A DNA stretch of 64,000 nucleotides from Holtermannia corniformis (GCA_001599935.1 BCIJ01000009.1:465392-529391); one strand, 5' to 3'; shown: positions 34,603 to 46,715, numbered from the stretch's first letter. The notes: a model not told the origin generated them from the letters alone. Numbers and translations are program-made.

Positions 34603-36456
34603 ATGTGTCACTCGTCGCCGACGGCCACTCTTCTCAATGCCCTCATTTCGACGACATTTGCCATCTTCCTCTTCTGGCATCTGTACAAGCTTGACAAGGG
34701 CCGGACGCTGATCTACAAGAAGACGGACGCGTTTCGGTGGTGTGAGTCGCGACATGACCTTGCCAGCAGGATTGCTGACGTCTCTCAGTTGTGGTCGTAT
34801 GTCACTGCTGATCTCCGCGCGTGATACTAATGTGTCGACCTCAGTGGATCCTCGTCACCGCGATTGTGATGGTACGTCGACGTGACTACACTGTGCGCGC
34901 GTATGCTGACGATCAAGCAGTTTGCTATCAGTAGTGTGATAGCCACGGTTGTGAAATACGAAGTCGGTTACGGTCGCTACCCAACTGCCAGTGGGTCCTT
35001 CACGGTTGTCCCAGTACCATGGACTTTGGTTAGTCTTGAGCCTCGCCGTCGTCGACTGGGTCTAACGCCGAGCAGTGGTCGCCGCACCAACAGAACCTGG
35101 TGCGCGTTAGCAACCACCTTGCCTCGGTCGCGTGGGCAGGGTTGCTTTGGATCCACACCGAAGAGATCATGTTCTGGCTGTACCTGTTCTCGACAATCAC
35201 CCGTCACCAGTCCAAGCCTTGGTTCCAAAGCTGGTTCTTCAAGGTCTTTGTCGTTGTCGGCCTCGTGAGCTCGGGTCTGCTCATCGGTCTGACTCAACTC
35301 GAGACGACCGACCTGATGAAGGTTAGCAACCTACGTAAAGCTCTTGCCAAGTCACTGATGGTCTCTGCCAGATGGAGCACTACACCTACTTTACTGGCTC
35401 GATCATCTCCTCTGTCCTCTTCGTGGGTTCGCTCTACATCCTGTATGCCTTCCCGCGGTTCATCAAGGAGTCGGTGCGTTACCACGTACGAATGTCGATC
35501 AGGATTTCGCTGATTGTTCGCGTAGCGTCGCCAGGGTGCCAACCCGGATGTGCTCAGTCGCCTACTTTACTTCAAGGTATGCCTTGCGTCTCCTCACGAT
35601 TCACCTGGGCTGACATGGCGCCAGGAACTGAATGGCATGCGCACCTTCTTCCGCTTCGTCTTCGGTGTTGCTTTGCTTGCGCTCTCGATCGACGCGTTCA
35701 CCGACCATCTCGTGCTCAACAAGTCTCCGTGAGTCCTGCTTAGGAATCTTTGAATCTTGGCTGACATGTTCAGCTTCTGGCTGGACATCCTCTACATCTG
35801 CGGGCACATGTCAATCTTCATCTCCGCCGCTCTGTCCATGCTCGTGAGTCGTGTACAGGCAGTCGCGTCCACGCTAATAGTCATAGATCCTGCTGCCTCG
35901 CAACATGGTCGACGAAGCCGGTCTGTCGAACCCGAACAACGTCTACATCCAACAGCATGCCTACCCCCCTGCGTACCCATCGTCGGATCCCAACATTGAC
36001 TCGCCGAGCTCGTACGAGTCTACACACAAGACGCAGTACCCACCGCAGCAACGCTGGACGCAACACCCTTACGCGCTGCAATCACCACGTCGGACCGATG
36101 CACCGCAGTCTGGTGACCCGTGGAACGTCCTCCAAGACCGTCTCAACCTCGAGGGCGTCCGAAACAGCACTCAAGGCACTCGCCGGCCCGCGTCGACTGC
36201 CGCGCCCTCGACCAAATCGGACATCGACTTGCCTTTCAGCGCGCATCCCGACTCTGAGCGACTGCACCCACGGGAGGTTGAAAGCATTGTCGCCCCTCCG
36301 CCTCGTGCAGTGAGTACGACTGCAGGTTGTGTTAGCGGGTGCTGACGTGCGACCCAGGTTCAGACTTTCCGGTCTCCGCTCCACTTTGAGGAAGAGACGC
36401 TGCCCAAAGAGCTGGCCATCGTCGTGCAGTGCGACACGGTCGTGCACGATTCGTAA
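34603..36456 (+). CDS. Predicted seven-span membrane protein, basidiomycete family
   Basis: The ATG at 34603 starts directly before the first span (LLNALISTTFAIFLFWHLYK). Further spans include WILVTAIVMFAISSVIATVV, EEIMFWLYLFSTITR, FKVFVVVGLVSSGLLIGLTQ, GSIISSVLFVGSLYILYAFP, FFRFVFGVALLALSIDAF and LYICGHMSIFISAALSMLIL, about seven in all. A cytosolic tail of roughly 170 residues follows; it is rich in Pro, Ser and Gln and ends with IVVQCDTVVHDS (TAA 36454-36456). The pattern, including FPRFIKE and ELNGMRTFFRF, resembles a family of unnamed basidiomycete seven-span proteins. The topology suggests a receptor-like protein, but no ligand or G-protein motif is seen. Confidence 0.7.
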
Positions 36457-36644
36457 AGAGAAGCAGCGGGAACAAGGGTAATAGAGTTGTCACAGATACA
36501 CATGTCATTCATTAATCAAGCAACAACACATGCCCTCGAGGCATCAGATGACGCGGTCGCGATTATTACACATCAATATACACGATAGCAGGCTGTTGAC
36601 GCGTGAGCAGAGTTGTGCTGCGATGGATTGACTCACAGCAGTCG

Positions 36645-38156
36645 TCAAGCATCGTCCATCGTCAAGAACATGTCGTCGTCGTCGTCGTCGCCGTCCAAGA
36701 GGTCCTGCGCCAAGTGGCATTCGGCCATACGCCGCATCTTCTCGGCAACGTCAGGGTCGGTGCCACTGCCATTCGACGCAATCGAGCAGGTGTCTACTGA
36801 TTTGCGACGCCAGCCGGTTGAACCGCGCCATGGCGTGCCAGAACCCCACCAGACTTCGCGCTTGGTTTCAGACGGTCCGGGCAGGGAGGTGACGGAGGAC
36901 ACTGGGCTTGGAAGGCTTGACAGATCCGACTGGATCGAGCCTGGTGATGCGGACAGTGCGACGGTCAGGGACTGGGAGCTCGCGCGCGAAGAGAGGGACG
37001 GGCGCTCGTGAGGCATGGCGAGCTGAACCGGCTGGCGTAGCCGTGACGTCGTGGGGCGGCGTGATGGCCTTGGCGGTGGTGGGAGGAGCGGGTTGTGCAG
37101 TGAGCGATCAAGCGGTAGAGGTGGAGGAGGCATACTGCCGTCGTTGGACTTGTACGGCGTAGGCGACGAGTGAGTGTGCCGGTGATACGATGCGCTAGCG
37201 CGCAGATTGGCAGGAAGCGATGGTGGCGTTCGAGGATTGCCCGTCGTCGGCGCCAAGTGTGCAGGCACAGAGCTCGAAACAGGGAGTGAAGTCGTATCGA
37301 GCGCTGACAAGGTGCGGAGTCGCTGCCGCAAGTGTTCCGAGCCAACGGGTCGGGAACGGTCGACGACGGTTGGGCGTCGCCCACGAGGTTGCGACTCGTC
37401 AGAGTCTGGGAAAGACCATGTTGCCATCACGTTGAGATCCGAGACGGACGACGAGGTGGTGACGGATGCGCGGCGGGGATGGGTTGGCAGCGACAATGGT
37501 GCGTACCGGACGTCTTGGGCAGACTTTGCCCGAGGGGATGTCGCCGGTCTGACTGGTGCGGCTAATGAAGTAGAGACGTTTGCGCCATACGTTTTCGGCG
37601 GCGGCGGGACCGAGGACGAAGCACTATGCGCCGAGCCAAGGCGTGACAACCTCGATCGCGGCCGCTCGTCCAGCGAGCGACCGATCAGTAGCTGCGCGAC
37701 CTCATCTTCGACATCATTACCCGATTTCGAGCGTGCGGTGAGGAGCGGCGCTGGTTCATGGTGGGATTCCACGAGTGCAGGCAAGCTCAGGACCGAGCTT
37801 GAACGGTCATGCGAGCGCGAGTACTCTTGCAGAGTACCGAGCGGGGCAGCAGTGTTGAAACCCGAGGGGTAGTATGACTGTGAAGCGGTCAAGCCTGCTG
37901 GTAGCGCCGACTGGGCGCGGCGATGGCTTGGTCTCGGTGTTCGAGAGGGTGAAGCAGCGGCCGATGCTAGGGTTCGAGACGTCGACGACGACGACAGCAG
38001 GCTTGCGACTGGCTCTGTATCGTTTGAAAACGACTGTGAACGCTGTCGTGTGCGCTGCTCGCGCCTGGCAGCGTTTGTCGGCGGGTAGAAGACTGAAGGG
38101 GTCGTGTCGACGAAAGAGAGCAGGCCCGAGGGCAACGACGGGATCGCAAAGCCCAT
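36645..38156 (-). CDS. Serine/proline-rich protein of unknown function, single exon
   Basis: An uninterrupted 503-codon frame from ATG 38156 to the stop at 36645-36647, in a window where nearly every other gene has introns. It is rich in Ser, Pro, Arg and Thr, with many SP/TP sites, and so looks disordered and heavily phosphorylated. The C-terminal 60 residues are more ordered: REVWWGSGTPWRGSTGWRRK, then VAEKMRRMAECHLAQDLL, a run of aspartates from GTC repeats at about 36669-36690, and MFLTMDDA. That end block is the most likely conserved element and may be a binding motif. I cannot assign a function. Confidence 0.7.
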   Translation of the reverse strand: MGFAIPSLPSGLLSFVDTTPSVFYPPTNAARREQRTRQRSQSFSNDTEPVASLLSSSSTSRTLASAAASPSRTPRPSHRRAQSALPAGLTASQSYYPSGFNTAAPLGTLQEYSRSHDRSSSVLSLPALVESHHEPAPLLTARSKSGNDVEDEVAQLLIGRSLDERPRSRLSRLGSAHSASSSVPPPPKTYGANVSTSLAAPVRPATSPRAKSAQDVRYAPLSLPTHPRRASVTTSSSVSDLNVMATWSFPDSDESQPRGRRPTVVDRSRPVGSEHLRQRLRTLSALDTTSLPVSSSVPAHLAPTTGNPRTPPSLPANLRASASYHRHTHSSPTPYKSNDGSMPPPPLPLDRSLHNPLLPPPPRPSRRPTTSRLRQPVQLAMPHERPSLSSRASSQSLTVALSASPGSIQSDLSSLPSPVSSVTSLPGPSETKREVWWGSGTPWRGSTGWRRKSVDTCSIASNGSGTDPDVAEKMRRMAECHLAQDLLDGDDDDDDMFLTMDDA

Positions 38157-38615
38157 CGATGTCGTGTACGTGTGTTTGTGCTGCTGCGATCATGGATCAG
38201 TGCGAGCACGATGGGACGCGTCTCGTCCAACCTGTCCCACAAAGGGTCAAGCGCACTCACGATCAAAGGGATCCAAACGAGCGTGAGCGTGGCGAGAGTC
38301 TAATCATCAAGGAGCGTCGTGGTGCCGTTGAACAAGTGCAGCGATGGCATCCTGCACCGCGCCCGACCCGCCGTACCGTAGCAGCAGCGCCGACGTCTGC
38401 GGCCATGACAGTGTTTAATAGGATCGACGGCCGAGGCCAGGTGACCAGCCTCCGTTGGGATCCCATCCATCGCGCCTCGTCAGTTTCCACACTGGCGCTT
38501 GTTTGGTTCGGTTCGAGTGTTCGCGCTCGTCCGATGAGCGCCGTGTGCTGCACCCGTTGTATGCCATGAGCGCTTATAGACATTGCATCCTCGTGCATCA
38601 TTATCGTCATGTGCC
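38157..38615. promoter_or_regulatory. Intergenic, RCC1 3' end/Ser-rich gene start
   Basis: 459 bases between two minus-strand genes, presumably the promoter of the Ser-rich gene. No clear site is seen. Confidence 0.35.
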
Positions 38616-41070
38616 CTACAGTGTCTCTTTGAGCTGGCCCAGCACGACACAGTGCTGGCCACCGGTCGAAGCGGCTACGGCCCGGTACGGTTTCATCGTC
38701 TACAGCCGTCAGCCGTAGTCTAGTCGGATGCAATCCGTAAAGACGTACCGCTCCACGGACCAAGGCCGGCGTCTGGGCCGATTCCTCCGCGCCCAAGCCG
38801 AGCTGACTCGAGTCTGTGCACGTCAGTCTACCGCACGACGCCGATCCGCATCGACTCACTGCCGAACCCCCACGAGTAGACGTGGCCCGAGCGCGAGACG
38901 GCCAGGTTATGCTTTGTGCCTGCGGCGATCGAAAGGATCGGGTTGGCGTTGACGGTCGGGTCGACTTTTTCCAGTGGCGGGACGGCGACGTCGGGTGTTG
39001 GCGGTGGTGGAAAGTAGATCTAGGTTGCGTCAACGGGCCTCGACGTGTGTTCACACCCACTCACTCTGACGGGCTCGGGCACCCACTCGCTCTGCTTTTG
39101 CCTGAGCGCCGACTGGGCCATGGCGACGGCCGTCTCTAGCTCGCTGCGCTTTTCGGCATCGGCGTCGTCGGGCAGCGCTGTGAGCTTTGCCTCTGCGTCA
39201 TCGACGACCTTTTGCCTTTGAGCTTTGCTCTCGGTCTCTTGCGCGGCGAGGAGCGCGCGCGCAGGGTGGTCGTCGCTCAACCCGAGCTCATCACCGTCAC
39301 AGCGACCACAACCCCAGACCTCGCCATTGTCAAACAAGAAGAGCGAGTGGTGTTCACCGCCCGAGATCTGGACGACTTTGGCTCCGTCGTGCAAGTCGGG
39401 GTACAGGGCGTCGACCTGGGTTGGGACGATCACGAGCTCTTGGTCACCGCCGCGAGCGTCGGCAACGCCCGTCTGCTTGAGCGAGTTGAGGCCCCAAGCC
39501 CAGACGGCGCCGGTCGTGTCGACGGCAAACGAGTGGTACATGCCTGCGGCGACGTGGACAATGTTCTTGAGCCCGAGCCGTTCCGGCGCGAGCCCGTTGA
39601 TCTTGCGGCGCTCAATGATCCGACGACCGAGCTGGTTCTGCTGGCCGTTGCCCCAGACGTAGACGCGGCCAGTGGTCGTGAGAGCCAAGACGTGGTCGGC
39701 GCCGCACGAAACTTGACTGAACCGCGTCGTCTCGAGCGAAGGTAGAGAGATGGGCGTGAATTGCAGGCGTGGATGCGAGGGGAAGCCGTCGAACCCAAGC
39801 AGACCGTCGTTGGACTATATGGCGTTAGGCGCGCTACGCTACTCGTTCAACACATTCGACTCACCCGGAACGAGCCCCAAGCCTTGAGCACACCCTCGTC
39901 CGAGATCGCGACGCTGACACTGTCACCGGCAGCAACCTCGACCGCACGGAAGCCGGCATCGTGGAGACTGCTGATGACCATTGGCTCGGCCTCGAGGTCA
40001 TTGTTGTCGAGCATGGCCGATGGGTCGTTTGGGTCGGGCACGTTGACCGTCTGCCGACCAAGCGCGGCATTGTCGTTGATGCCCCAGGACCAGATCTGGA
40101 ATGTCAGCGTGGGTCGAGAGCGTGGTGAGTGCGCCCAGGGTGTGGGCGGAGCACGGATGGATCCGATCCGCTATGCGTCGACTAGCTGGTGGTCGAGTGA
40201 GATGATCGAGGGCTGGCTGGCCAGCGCTTTTGGCTCATAGCGGATTGTCAAGTTTTTCGGCAGGACTGTAGCAGAGCCACGTTCACTCCACCACCAAACC
40301 GTCAGGACTCCAACAGCGCTCTACCACCTGGCGATCCTTAAAGCCAAGCCAAGCAGACGACTTACCTTTCCACCCTCGTCAACCGCGAGCGTGTGCATCC
40401 CGCCACACGAAACCTTTTCAAACCCGCCAATCTGGCCGGTCGTGCGTGCGAGTTTGCCGTCTTGGATCTGATCTGCGAACCTGAGGCACGGAATGGCGTC
40501 AGCATGTACCGTGGCGAGTCGGAATACAGCAGACACGTACCAAGCCAGCAGTTTCGGGCGTGTGATTTCTTCCGTCTGATCCGAGCCAAAGCCGAGTTGA
40601 CCCATGTCGCCGGTCCCCCAGACGAACAGTTGACGAGGCGGCGTCGCGATGTCTACGGAACGCACGTCAGTTTGCTTTGCGGCGCGACGTGTTGGACTGA
40701 CCGGGCACGGCTGGCACCTGGTTCACGACGGCTTGGAACACGCTCCTGGCGCGCGAGATCTTGGCGCCGGGACGGGCCGTCGCGCTCGAGCGGGTGCGCT
40801 TGAGGCCACGAACGGCTGGGGTGGCAGTGACATCGGCCATCTCGACGTCGCCGGTGCCGTCTTCGGGGATTGTAGGCGGTGCCGGGGTCGCGGCTTTGCT
40901 AGCGCCGTTACCGTTGGCGTTGGCGTTTGCAGCGGATGTGCGGCGGGCAGAGGTGCGTGAAGCCGAGGCTGGAGCGGCGGTGGCAGCAGTAGATGTTGGT
41001 TCTGGTGGGTAGAGTGTCAGTGCGGCGCTTTGGCTCGGTGACAGCCAAGCGACATACTACGAGGAGCCAT
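38616..41070 (-). CDS. RCC1: RCC1-type Ran guanine nucleotide exchange factor
   Basis: Chromatin-bound GEF for Ran (Pim1/Srm1), which sets the nuclear Ran-GTP gradient. The ATG at 41070 opens a tiny exon (MAPR), then an Ala/Thr-rich tail with a basic segment (LKRTRSSATARPGAKISRAR) as nuclear-import/chromatin arm. Seven-bladed propeller repeats follow: LFVWGTGDMGQLGFGSD, SCGGMHTLAVDEGGK, IWSWGINDNAALGR, VSCGADHVLALTTTGRVYVW, VAAGMYHSFAVDTTGAVWAW, ISGGEHHSLFLFDNGEVWGC, AAGTKHNLAVSRSGHVYSWG and ASTGGQHCVVLGQLKETL at the end. A helical Lys/Glu insertion of about 50 residues sits in the blade after WGCGRCDGDELGL. Stop TAG (complement 38616-38618). Confidence 0.92.
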
Positions 41071-41637
41071 CTTGAATCTATCTACGGCGCAGCATGAGCA
41101 GTCACCCATCGTTCACTGCCCGCCAGTCACGTACCGGTTCAACAAAGGCAATGTTTTGACCGAGCCGTCTTGGCCTGTGTTGGAATGCGCCAGTGACGAT
41201 ATCGGGCTCGTTGTGCAGATACGAGCTGTGCGATCCTCCCTGTGTATACCGAGTAGGTGTATGCAGTCGCAGGGATGCCAGGATGACAGTGTTTTCGAGC
41301 GCGCTCTACCCTGCCGCCGTCTGAAAACGGTGGGCGGCGAGTGGCGGGGTGGCGGTTACTGACTCGGTGTACACGTCATTTTAACGGCCCAATGGGGTTA
41401 CCACGTGGCATCCCGCCTGATCTGATTCCGTTATTGCGTTTCCCCGCACGGCTCGGTTTCGACCCAGCGCGCAACAAAAAGCACGAGCGGCACTGGGCAC
41501 CGTTTTACAGACTGCTTGCTTACTGACCACAGGGCGTTGCTACTGTCCGTGTCTAGCTGTGTCGCTGTCAACACTGTGTCCGTTTACCCCTCGGTCGAAT
41601 CTTGCCACCAACCACCTCAACGTCATCTTACTAGACC
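41071..41637. promoter_or_regulatory. Divergent promoter region RCC1/vWA gene
   Basis: 567 bases between two start codons. A CCAAT pentamer sits at 41389-41393. No gene is seen. Confidence 0.4.
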
Positions 41638-44600
41638 ATGGACGACGACATGATGGCATCCCTCAACGAGCTCCAGCAGCCGCCACCCTCGCCACCAGAC
41701 CACAAGACGCTGTAAGTCACTATCGGTCTTCCTCACTGCTACTGACTCCCGCCCACAGCGACCTAGCGTTCATCCTCGATTCCACAGGGTCCATGGGCTC
41801 ATACCTCGCCGCGGCCAACAAGCACATTGAAGACATTTGCGCACAGATCAGAGGTGAAGAACGCCTTGCGCACCAAGATGATCTCAGGGTCGCGGTGAGT
41901 ATTGCGCGGTCGAGTCGATCGAGGTCGTGCTCGGCGTCGTGGGCAAACGAACAAGTGTAAGAGTAAACGTGGTACTATACGGAGAGACGGCGCTCTGTCG
42001 GCTGATCAGGTGCTAGCGTGTTGTGACACTGGTTCACAGTTGACAACGTTGGCTCGATCCGATCGCACCGACGGTGTCTTACGACCCAGTCGACCAACTC
42101 CTTGCACCAATCCCTGCTCCGTCCGGCCCAGTCTATCGGTGCTCAGATACGGTTCCGCGTCGAGTCGGCCCAGTGGGTCCAAGATCACGACCAGTGTGGC
42201 GCATTGTGCACCGCTCGAGTCTTTGCCTAGGATCCAAAGGTGTCATGCGTCTGCACGCGTGATAACTTGATCGCGCCAAGTGCTGCGGGTCACTGCCCGT
42301 CCCTCACGAGCTCGATCGTCGATAGCATTGCTCGCGTCAAGGATCCTGGTATTCAGCTGCGCGATTTACTCAGTGCAGGGTGAATCCTGCCGCTCGACTA
42401 CGCTCCGACGAGCGAGTCGGCAGATGTAACACATTACCTCGTGCCGAGAGCTAGCAGCTATCATGAAAGAGATCATAGCGCGAGTGAGAGCTTTACGCCC
42501 GAGCTCCTTTCTTCTTTCAAGTGACGCGCGCAAGCGCGACAGGGCTCGTCGCCATCGAACAAGCAGATATATTCAACGAGGTGTGCAGTGTGGTGGTATT
42601 ATCAACTGTCGTCATGGGTCGCAGGACCGTGGCTCGTGATTTCACACCACAACGCTTGATCGCACGTATCTACCTTTGTCATGGCTGCGAGCCATGCGGC
42701 TACCCCGGACGAGGACCGGTAGTCGTATCAGGCGACTGCGCCGATTCAATCTCGTCAGCTCTTCCCCAAGACGCTCAGATGTATGGTAGCAAGTGGACAT
42801 ACGTTCACAAGCTAGCGTCGCCTCAGAGCCGGTTTAATAGGCTGTCGGCAGCTCTAGATCCCGATTGTCATTGGCGCGTGGCACCGGCAGCACATTTTCT
42901 CGTGCCGAGGTCTTGGTGTGAACGGCTTGTCAGCCCCAGTCGCACCAGTTGTCTAGAGATCCTTTTCCGACCGAGACCAGATGCAATGATAGCCGGTTTA
43001 GCTGTGTGTGCTTAGCCGCACCTCTGCAACTCGACTCGCGCTCGCTCGCGTTGTCCTGCACTGGACGGCGTTTAGCGTTTTGCTCACCGCGTGATTGTCA
43101 ACATCGTTGCTGTTTCACATGCGCGGCAGGTCGGTGTCAGCAGCACTCATGGCGCTGCTGCTCAAGCTCTCTTTAGCTGCATGCATGGTCAATGTCGCGG
43201 GACCAAGCAACGCTGTTCTACCGGTCGTGTCCTGACATCGGCTTCACGAGCTGTGCGCAATGTCATCTGAAGCCGGATGATGGCTCGATGAATTCGCACT
43301 TGCCGTGCAGCTGACTGCGCGCTTCCGTTTCCATTCTCAGTCATGTCCTAGATCACAAACCCACAAAGCGCCTTCTGACCAAGACTTTTCTGCGGGTGGT
43401 ATGTACGCGCCCGCACTGGCTAGGTCTAGCTCAGATAACTTGATGTTGTGCTTGGAGACGCCCAGCTGTAGACCCTTGACGTGCTATGGTTGTGAGAAGG
43501 GTTCGAACAACTGCTGAGTCACCCCTGTATGCACTGCATGCCTCGAGGATCACATCTATGGAAGGCCGTCATAGCCTTCTCGTGTTAAGATCTATAGGCG
43601 TGCAGCACCGGGCTTGGCTGTCCCCAACGGTTGCAAAGGCCTTGAAGTACCGTCGAAGCCGCGCCACGGCTTTGTTGGTATCCATAAGCCCTTGCGGCGG
43701 TCGCGACCGCGAATCCATCGATAGCATAATCACGGGCTTGGCTTGTGTGGCTCTGAGATGAGTTTTCGTCGAGTGAGACAAGCTCTGTCGACGACAATGT
43801 TCTTGATTGCGCTGTTGACCAATTGACCGTGTCGTATGGCTACAACTGGGCTGTTACCTTGGCCCTGGGACCGTGCTACGTATGACCGAGGGCTGCATCC
43901 TTAGTTTGATGCTCTGCACCGATAGTCTGCGAGCGCACATCCCTCAAAGCGCACAGGAACGTTACTATTGTTATCACGACTATCGGAGTTGTCGCCTCTT
44001 CCAGCAAGCTAGACAGCCATCACAGAATGCATGCTGACCTCGCAACAGGTCGTTGCGTACCGGGATCACCCGCCGCAAGATCACTCGTACATCACCAAGC
44101 AGACGCCGTTCACAAACGATATCAGCGTCGTCCAGGCATTCTTGAAGCAGCTGCATGGTATGTGCTCAACACAACTCTACAAGCTTTGCTCACGACCCTA
44201 GCCTCGGGCGGCGGCGACGGCCCCGAAGCGGTGACGGCTGCAATGGTCGAAACGCTGAATGATCTCGAGTGGCGGCCGAACGCGGCCAAGATGGTCGTGC
44301 TTGTGGCTGACGCCCCGCCTCACGGTGAGTTGGCGTTGGGCGACTGAAGGCACACGACGGTGCTGAGAATCGTAGGGATCGGCGAATATGGCGACGGGTT
44401 CCCAGAGGGGTCACCTGAAGGTTGGTGGAGGCCATATAGAATATCACTGACCTTGTACAGGCTCAGACCCATTGCAAGTCGCACGAGAGATGGCGCGGCG
44501 AGGGATCACTCTTGTATGTGTTCTGACACGGTCTGATACGATGCTGACCTGTCAGTTTGTCGTCGGCTGCGAGCCCGCGTTGTCAGGGTACAAGAATGGC

Positions 44601-45492
44601 GTCGACTTCTTCAGTGCCCTTTGCCGCATCACGTCGGGCATCATGCTGCCGCTCACGACGGCCAACCTTCTTGCGCATGCCATCATTGGCAGTGTGGTGG
44701 AAAACTTGGACATGGAGCGCTTGATCCGGGGTGGGTACAAGTGCTTGTTGAGATGGGTGCTAACCCGAAGCAGAGGTCGGTTCGCAGGTTGCGGAACGGC
44801 TGAATGAGACGGGTCAGAGCGTGGATGATGTTGCTAGGTGAGTCAACCCGAGTGAGACGCGATGGGTGCTGACGCCTGCATAGAGAACTACACGAGAAGC
44901 TGCTTTTGCGCGGCGAGGCGACCAAGAAGCTGCACATTGAAAACATCTACCGCGACTCGCCAGAGGCCGCTCACAACCTTGAAGTCTGGTCTACGTCGCC
45001 CGACATCCAGACGGCGCTGCCGCAGACCAAGCGAGTGACGGGCTCTCGGTTCACTGAAAAGTACCTGGAGAATCGGTACAACCCTTCGTACCGGCTCCCA
45101 CCGCGCCCCTCGGCCGCCGCGACGCCCATCTCGCCGACCAGCCCTCCACGACGTGTCGTGTCCGACTTCAAGGCGTTTGGCGGCGGGAATGGCCCCAAGA
45201 GCTCGAGCTCGGTGTTTGATGCGCCGATCCTCAAGACGGGGCCTGGCGGTGGCATGTTTGGCTCGGCTGGCAAGAGTCCGGAAAGCCAGCGGATGCGTAC
45301 CGGCCGCGGGTTTGCGAGTGGTCTCGACGACGATAGTGGAGAAGAGGACGAGGCGGGCGGCGGGCAGCAGTGGGCCTTCTCCAAGGACGCTATCAGCTTG
45401 GACCAGGTGGGTGTCGTGCTGGCGCGAGCTCGGCTGACGACCGACAGGCCAAGCGGATCGCGATCCAATCTGCATGGAGGAGCCGGGCTTGA
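41638..45492 (+). CDS. von Willebrand A-domain protein, gene split by a 2.15-kb intron
   Basis: The ATG at 41638 gives a short leader, then [20 protein letters not shown], the MIDAS metal-binding start of a vWA domain, and [16 protein letters not shown]. The domain resumes only after intron 41895-44048, with [68 protein letters not shown] and [19 protein letters not shown]. Both ends of the long intron are consensus (GTGAGT; CTGAC..CAACAG) and in phase 0, and the joined sequence fits the domain exactly. The C-terminal half is less ordered, rich in Ser, Pro and Gly, and ends QSAWRSRA (TGA 45490-45492). It resembles cytosolic vWA proteins of fungi and slime moulds; the partner is unknown. Confidence 0.8.
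41895..44048 (+). other. 2,154-bp intron of the vWA gene
   Basis: Its ends are normal splice sites, but it is about forty times the usual intron length here. It has no convincing ORF. A tRNA box A-like TAGCTCAGAT at 43427 and box B-like GGTTCGAAC at 43500 are present, without tRNA stems. A 19-base near-repeat (CACATTacCTCGTGCCGAG / CACATTttCTCGTGCCGAG) occurs at about 42431 and 42892. No terminal inverted repeats were found by eye. Confidence 0.65.
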
Positions 45493-45638
45493 GGCTCGAG
45501 ATGATGATGATGATGATGACAGTCATGGTTGATCTTACGGCCGGCAATGCATAGTCCCAGCGAAGCATCGTCGCCCGGAGGCTATTCTGAGCGAACGTCG
45601 CGTCGAGTGCTGACGACCGTGAGCACTGTACACCAACG

Positions 45639-46715
45639 ATGAGCGCTATCCACTCGGCGGTATGTGTGCAAGATTGCTGATCAGGCGCAAGGTTGAACAG
45701 GCTACAGGTCACGGCCGTCACGCACAACATTCCAGGCTTTCTGCGCGAGCCAGCGGTAGCCCTCATCGGCCAGGTGAACGGTGCATCCGCTCAACGCTAC
45801 GCTGCTGATACACTGCAGCGCTGCTACACGGTGCTAGTGTACGACTTTGACATTACGCACAAGGATTGCCTCAAGTATGCGCTCTCAAAAGGCTTGGGCT
45901 TTGGGATCGTCTTGGGCGGTGGGATTGTCAAGATCCCGCAGGTGGGCTCAGCTCCCTGGTCGTGCGGGATACTGAGCCCGCTGGCAGATTATCAAGATTG
46001 TCTCGACCGGCTCTGCGCGCGGTCTCTCGCTCCCAGCCTATGTACGTTGCCTCCCCCCCCGCGCCAAGTCGTACCCCTAACCAGGCAGATCCTCGAAACG
46101 TTCTCGTACGCGTTCTCTTTAGCGTACGCTTCACGCAACGCGTTCCCGTTCTCAACGTACGGTGAAAACGTCTTCTTGACGATCCAGAACGTTATCATCA
46201 CCTTGCTCATCATGTCGTATTCTGGACAGAGGCCGTCTCGTCAGCCGTTGACGATTGGCGAGCCCGCGCCCAGTCGGCGTAACTGGACCAGGGTCCTGAC
46301 CGGTCTCGTCGTCACCGCGGCGACGGCCTATGCGTTGTGGTCTGACACGCTGTGTCCTCAGAGTCTACGTGCGTGTAAAGTCGATCAGCTGAGGGGCTGA
46401 CATTGCAAAGTGTCCCTGCTGCAAGCGTCTACAGTGCCCCTCTCGCTCCTGTCCAAAGCACCGCAGATCATTACAAACTACAACAACCAGTCGACGGGCA
46501 ACCTCTCGGCGTTTGCAGTCTTCAACGGCCTGCTGGGCTGCCTCGCACGCCTGTTCACGACCTCGCAGGAGGTCGGCGACCCATTGATCTTTTACGGCTT
46601 CATGGCCGCCGGCGCGCTCAACCTCGTCTTGGCGCTGCAGATGGTCTTGTACTGGCAGGACAACGTCGGGGACAAGGTTGAAGACGGCAGGAGTCCGATC
46701 AGGAAGAGAGACTAG
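45639..46715 (+). CDS. MPDU1-type PQ-loop protein (mannose-P-dolichol utilization)
   Basis: ER membrane protein needed to use dolichol-phosphate mannose and glucose in glycosylation. The ATG at 45639 gives a seven-codon first exon (MSAIHSA) joined across a 48-base intron to VTAVTHNIPGFLREPAVALI. Then come LKYALSKGLGFGIVLGGGIV with the first PQ element (KIPQIIKIVSTGSARGLSLP), TFSYAFSLAYASRNAFPFST, YGENVFLTIQNVIITLLIMS, and the second PQ-loop (LLSKAPQIITNYNNQSTGNL). It ends KVEDGRSPIRKRD (TAG 46713-46715). Spans and PQ motifs match MPDU1/Lec35. Confidence 0.88.

Noticed and set aside
37207..37872. Long plus-strand ORF opposite the Ser-rich gene
   Set aside because: It is the antisense shadow of the GC-rich, low-complexity coding frame on the minus strand.
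42521..43015. 164-residue ORF inside the long intron
   Set aside because: Residue composition is random-like, there is no domain, and the frame has no ATG-centred context; likely chance.
43427..43508. Possible tRNA or SINE inside the long intron
   Set aside because: Box A and box B look-alikes exist, but the T-stem around TTCGAAC does not pair and no D or anticodon stem forms; kept only as a remark on the intron.
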